A stretch of DNA of 7,310 nucleotides, taken from assembly GCA_030044455.1 (NCBI GenBank), contig JASHVU010000797.1, positions 1 through 7,310 on the forward strand, given 5' to 3'. The stretch is from Acidobacteriaceae bacterium (GTDB taxonomy: Bacteria; Acidobacteriota; Terriglobia; Terriglobales; Acidobacteriaceae). Below are positions 6,253 through 7,310 of the stretch, one piece after another (the stretch's first letter is position 1; the number at the start of each line of letters is the position of its first letter). The notes under the pieces are model-generated. The model made no database searches, had not been told where the DNA came from, and worked only from the letters and a program-made list of their open reading frames with translations. The translations under genes and the position numbers were made by a program.

Positions 6253-6332
6253 CAGTAGCCAGGGCCAACAGCCGATAGGACCGGTATCGCGCTGCCCGTC
6301 TAGGGCTATCGGCGCCCGGCTCCTGGCTACTG
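6253..6332. repeat. Nested inverted repeat upstream of the DAHP synthase gene
   Basis: The outer arms, CAGTAGCCAGG (6253-6263) and CCTGGCTACTG (6322-6332), are perfect 11-base inverted copies. Inside them GCCGATAG (6271-6278) and CTATCGGC (6306-6313) are perfect 8-base inverted copies. The two arm pairs could stack into one long interrupted hairpin. No T-run follows either side, so it is a poor intrinsic terminator. The design (short AGCC/TAGC-type words, about 80 bases, between genes) resembles the element at 2136-2271, though the sequences differ; a shared family is inference. Confidence 0.65.
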
Positions 6333-6348
6333 CTTCCGTTTCGGCTGT

Positions 6349-6354
6349 TAGATT
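6349..6354 (+). promoter_or_regulatory. Possible -10 box for leaderless transcription of the DAHP synthase gene
   Basis: TAGATT fits the TAnnnT form of a -10 element and lies at exactly -12 to -7 relative to the ATG at 6361. Transcription would then begin at or next to the start codon. No Shine-Dalgarno sequence is present upstream of this ATG, which is consistent with a leaderless message. No good -35 box is seen. The motif is short and could be chance. Confidence 0.3.
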
Positions 6355-6360
6355 CAAATC

Positions 6361-7310
6361 ATGTTCCATCCCACTGAAGACATTCGCATTCAATGGACGA
6401 AAGTCGTTCTGCCGCCGGTCTTCCTCGAAGAGGAACGGCCGGTCACAGAAGCGGCCTCAGCTACCATTTTCGACGCCCGCCGAGAAATCGTCGACATCCT
6501 CAACGGCCGCGATTCGCGGCTGCTGGTCCTCGCCGGCCCCTGCTCCATCCACGACGTTAAGGCTGCCCGCGAATATGCCGGCCTGCTCAAAGAGGCCATC
6601 GCCGAGTTCTCCCAGGATCTGCGCATCGTCATGCGCGTCTATTTTGAGAAGCCCCGCACCACGATCGGCTGGAAGGGCCTCATCAACGACCCCTATCTCG
6701 ATCAGTCCTACAAAATCAACGACGGCCTGCGCCTGGCTCGTCACCTGCTGCTCGACCTGGCCGAAATGGGCGTCCCCACCGGCACCGAATTCCTCGATAT
6801 GATTTCGCCCCAGTACATCGCCGGCCTGGTAAGCTGGGGGGCCATCGGAGCGCGCACCACTGAGAGCCAGGTGCACCGCCAGCTCGTCTCCGGTGTGTCG
6901 TGCCCGGTGGGATTCAAGAACGCCACCTCAGGCGATGTGCAGGTAGCCATCGACGCGATTCTTTCCGCGTCCTACTCCCATACTTTTCTCGGCCACACTC
7001 ATCATGGTCAGTCCGCCATTTTCGTCACCACCGGCAATCCCGATACCCACATCATCCTGCGCGGCGGCCGCAAGGTTGTTAACTACACTGCCCAGAGCGT
7101 GAGTGAAACCGCGGAGCGGATGGAAATGGCTGGCCTCGCCCCGCGCATCATGATCGACTTCAGCCACGCCAATTCCAACAAGGACTATCGCCGCCAGTCC
7201 CTCGTCGGCCACGACGTGGCCGGCCAGATCGCCGCCGGCAACAAGCACATTATGGGAGTGATGATCGAGAGCAACCTGGTCGCCGGTGCGCAGAATCTTG
7301 AGCCGGGCAA
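6361..7310 (+). CDS. aroG: 3-deoxy-7-phosphoheptulonate (DAHP) synthase, class I AroG/AroF type, 3' end off window
   Basis: This enzyme condenses phosphoenolpyruvate with erythrose 4-phosphate, the first step of the shikimate pathway to aromatic amino acids. The first 316 codons are visible, out of about 350 expected. Conserved blocks occur in order: AGPCSIHD with the metal-binding cysteine at 61, MRVYFEKPRTTIGWKGLIND, GARTTESQVHR, PVGFKN, HIILRGG, and DFSHANSNKDYRRQ with the metal-binding histidine at 269. VMIESN carries the glutamate at 303. These correspond to Cys61, His268 and Glu302 of E. coli AroG. The fourth ligand (Asp326 there) lies past the window edge. The middle (TEFLDMISPQY, SWGAIGARTTESQVHR) is closest to AroG, while NSNKDYRRQ and MIESN resemble AroF and yeast Aro4. 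The feedback-inhibitor type therefore cannot be set from sequence, and the symbol is a family label. The start is fixed by alignment of the N-terminus (DIRI) with AroG, despite having no ribosome site. Confidence 0.95.
   Translation, partial: MFHPTEDIRIQWTKVVLPPVFLEEERPVTEAASATIFDARREIVDILNGRDSRLLVLAGPCSIHDVKAAREYAGLLKEAIAEFSQDLRIVMRVYFEKPRTTIGWKGLINDPYLDQSYKINDGLRLARHLLLDLAEMGVPTGTEFLDMISPQYIAGLVSWGAIGARTTESQVHRQLVSGVSCPVGFKNATSGDVQVAIDAILSASYSHTFLGHTHHGQSAIFVTTGNPDTHIILRGGRKVVNYTAQSVSETAERMEMAGLAPRIMIDFSHANSNKDYRRQSLVGHDVAGQIAAGNKHIMGVMIESNLVAGAQNLEPG

Noticed and set aside
6457..6876. Minus-strand open frame of 139 codons opposite the DAHP synthase gene
   Set aside because: It is antisense to strongly conserved coding sequence and has no family resemblance.
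1..7310. CRISPR array, tRNA or rRNA genes, insertion sequences, phage genes, toxin-antitoxin or defence cassettes
   Set aside because: No regularly spaced repeats, no recognisable RNA gene sequence and no transposase, integrase or defence-type protein is present; the coding content is housekeeping plus phylum-typical secreted proteins.

Overview
This is an ordinary-looking chromosomal window from a GC-rich bacterium, most likely a member of the Acidobacteriota. The main taxonomic clue is the secreted protein on the minus strand at 4351-5460. It has the layout of the acidobacterial VWFA-related family (TIGR03436), which is expanded almost only in that phylum. The small secreted protein with an Sm-like core at 5768-6232 and the imperfect-palindrome repeats between genes fit the same picture. 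This placement is an inference from protein families, not from a marker-gene comparison.

Layout, left to right. Positions 3-941 (+) hold the C-terminal part of a polytopic membrane protein resembling GT-C glycosyltransferases; its start lies off the window. It converges on a heat-shock gene block read right to left: hrcA (3088-4194), grpE (2282-2896) and dnaJ (981-2123). A good sigma70-type promoter (4325-4354) lies upstream of hrcA, and its -35 box overlaps the stop codon of the next gene upstream. That gene is the VWFA-related secreted protein (4351-5460, minus). A 307-base divergent intergenic region follows, then a small secreted or membrane-anchored protein (5768-6232, +), a nested inverted repeat (6253-6332), and the first 316 codons of a class I DAHP synthase (6361 to the window end, +).

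How the genes work together. HrcA is the repressor of class I heat-shock genes. GrpE and DnaJ are the nucleotide-exchange factor and J-domain co-chaperone of DnaK. The dnaK gene, which often lies between grpE and dnaJ, is absent; that gap is 158 bases and is bounded by an imperfect inverted repeat. No CIRCE operator is visible upstream of hrcA. DAHP synthase opens the shikimate pathway and has no evident functional link to the chaperone block.

I see no phage, transposase, CRISPR, toxin-antitoxin or defence genes, no RNA genes, and no convincing undescribed system. The points worth a second look are regulatory and structural: the missing dnaK and CIRCE, the two palindromic intergenic elements, a possible leaderless aroG-type gene, and a VWFA protein with a degenerate metal site.
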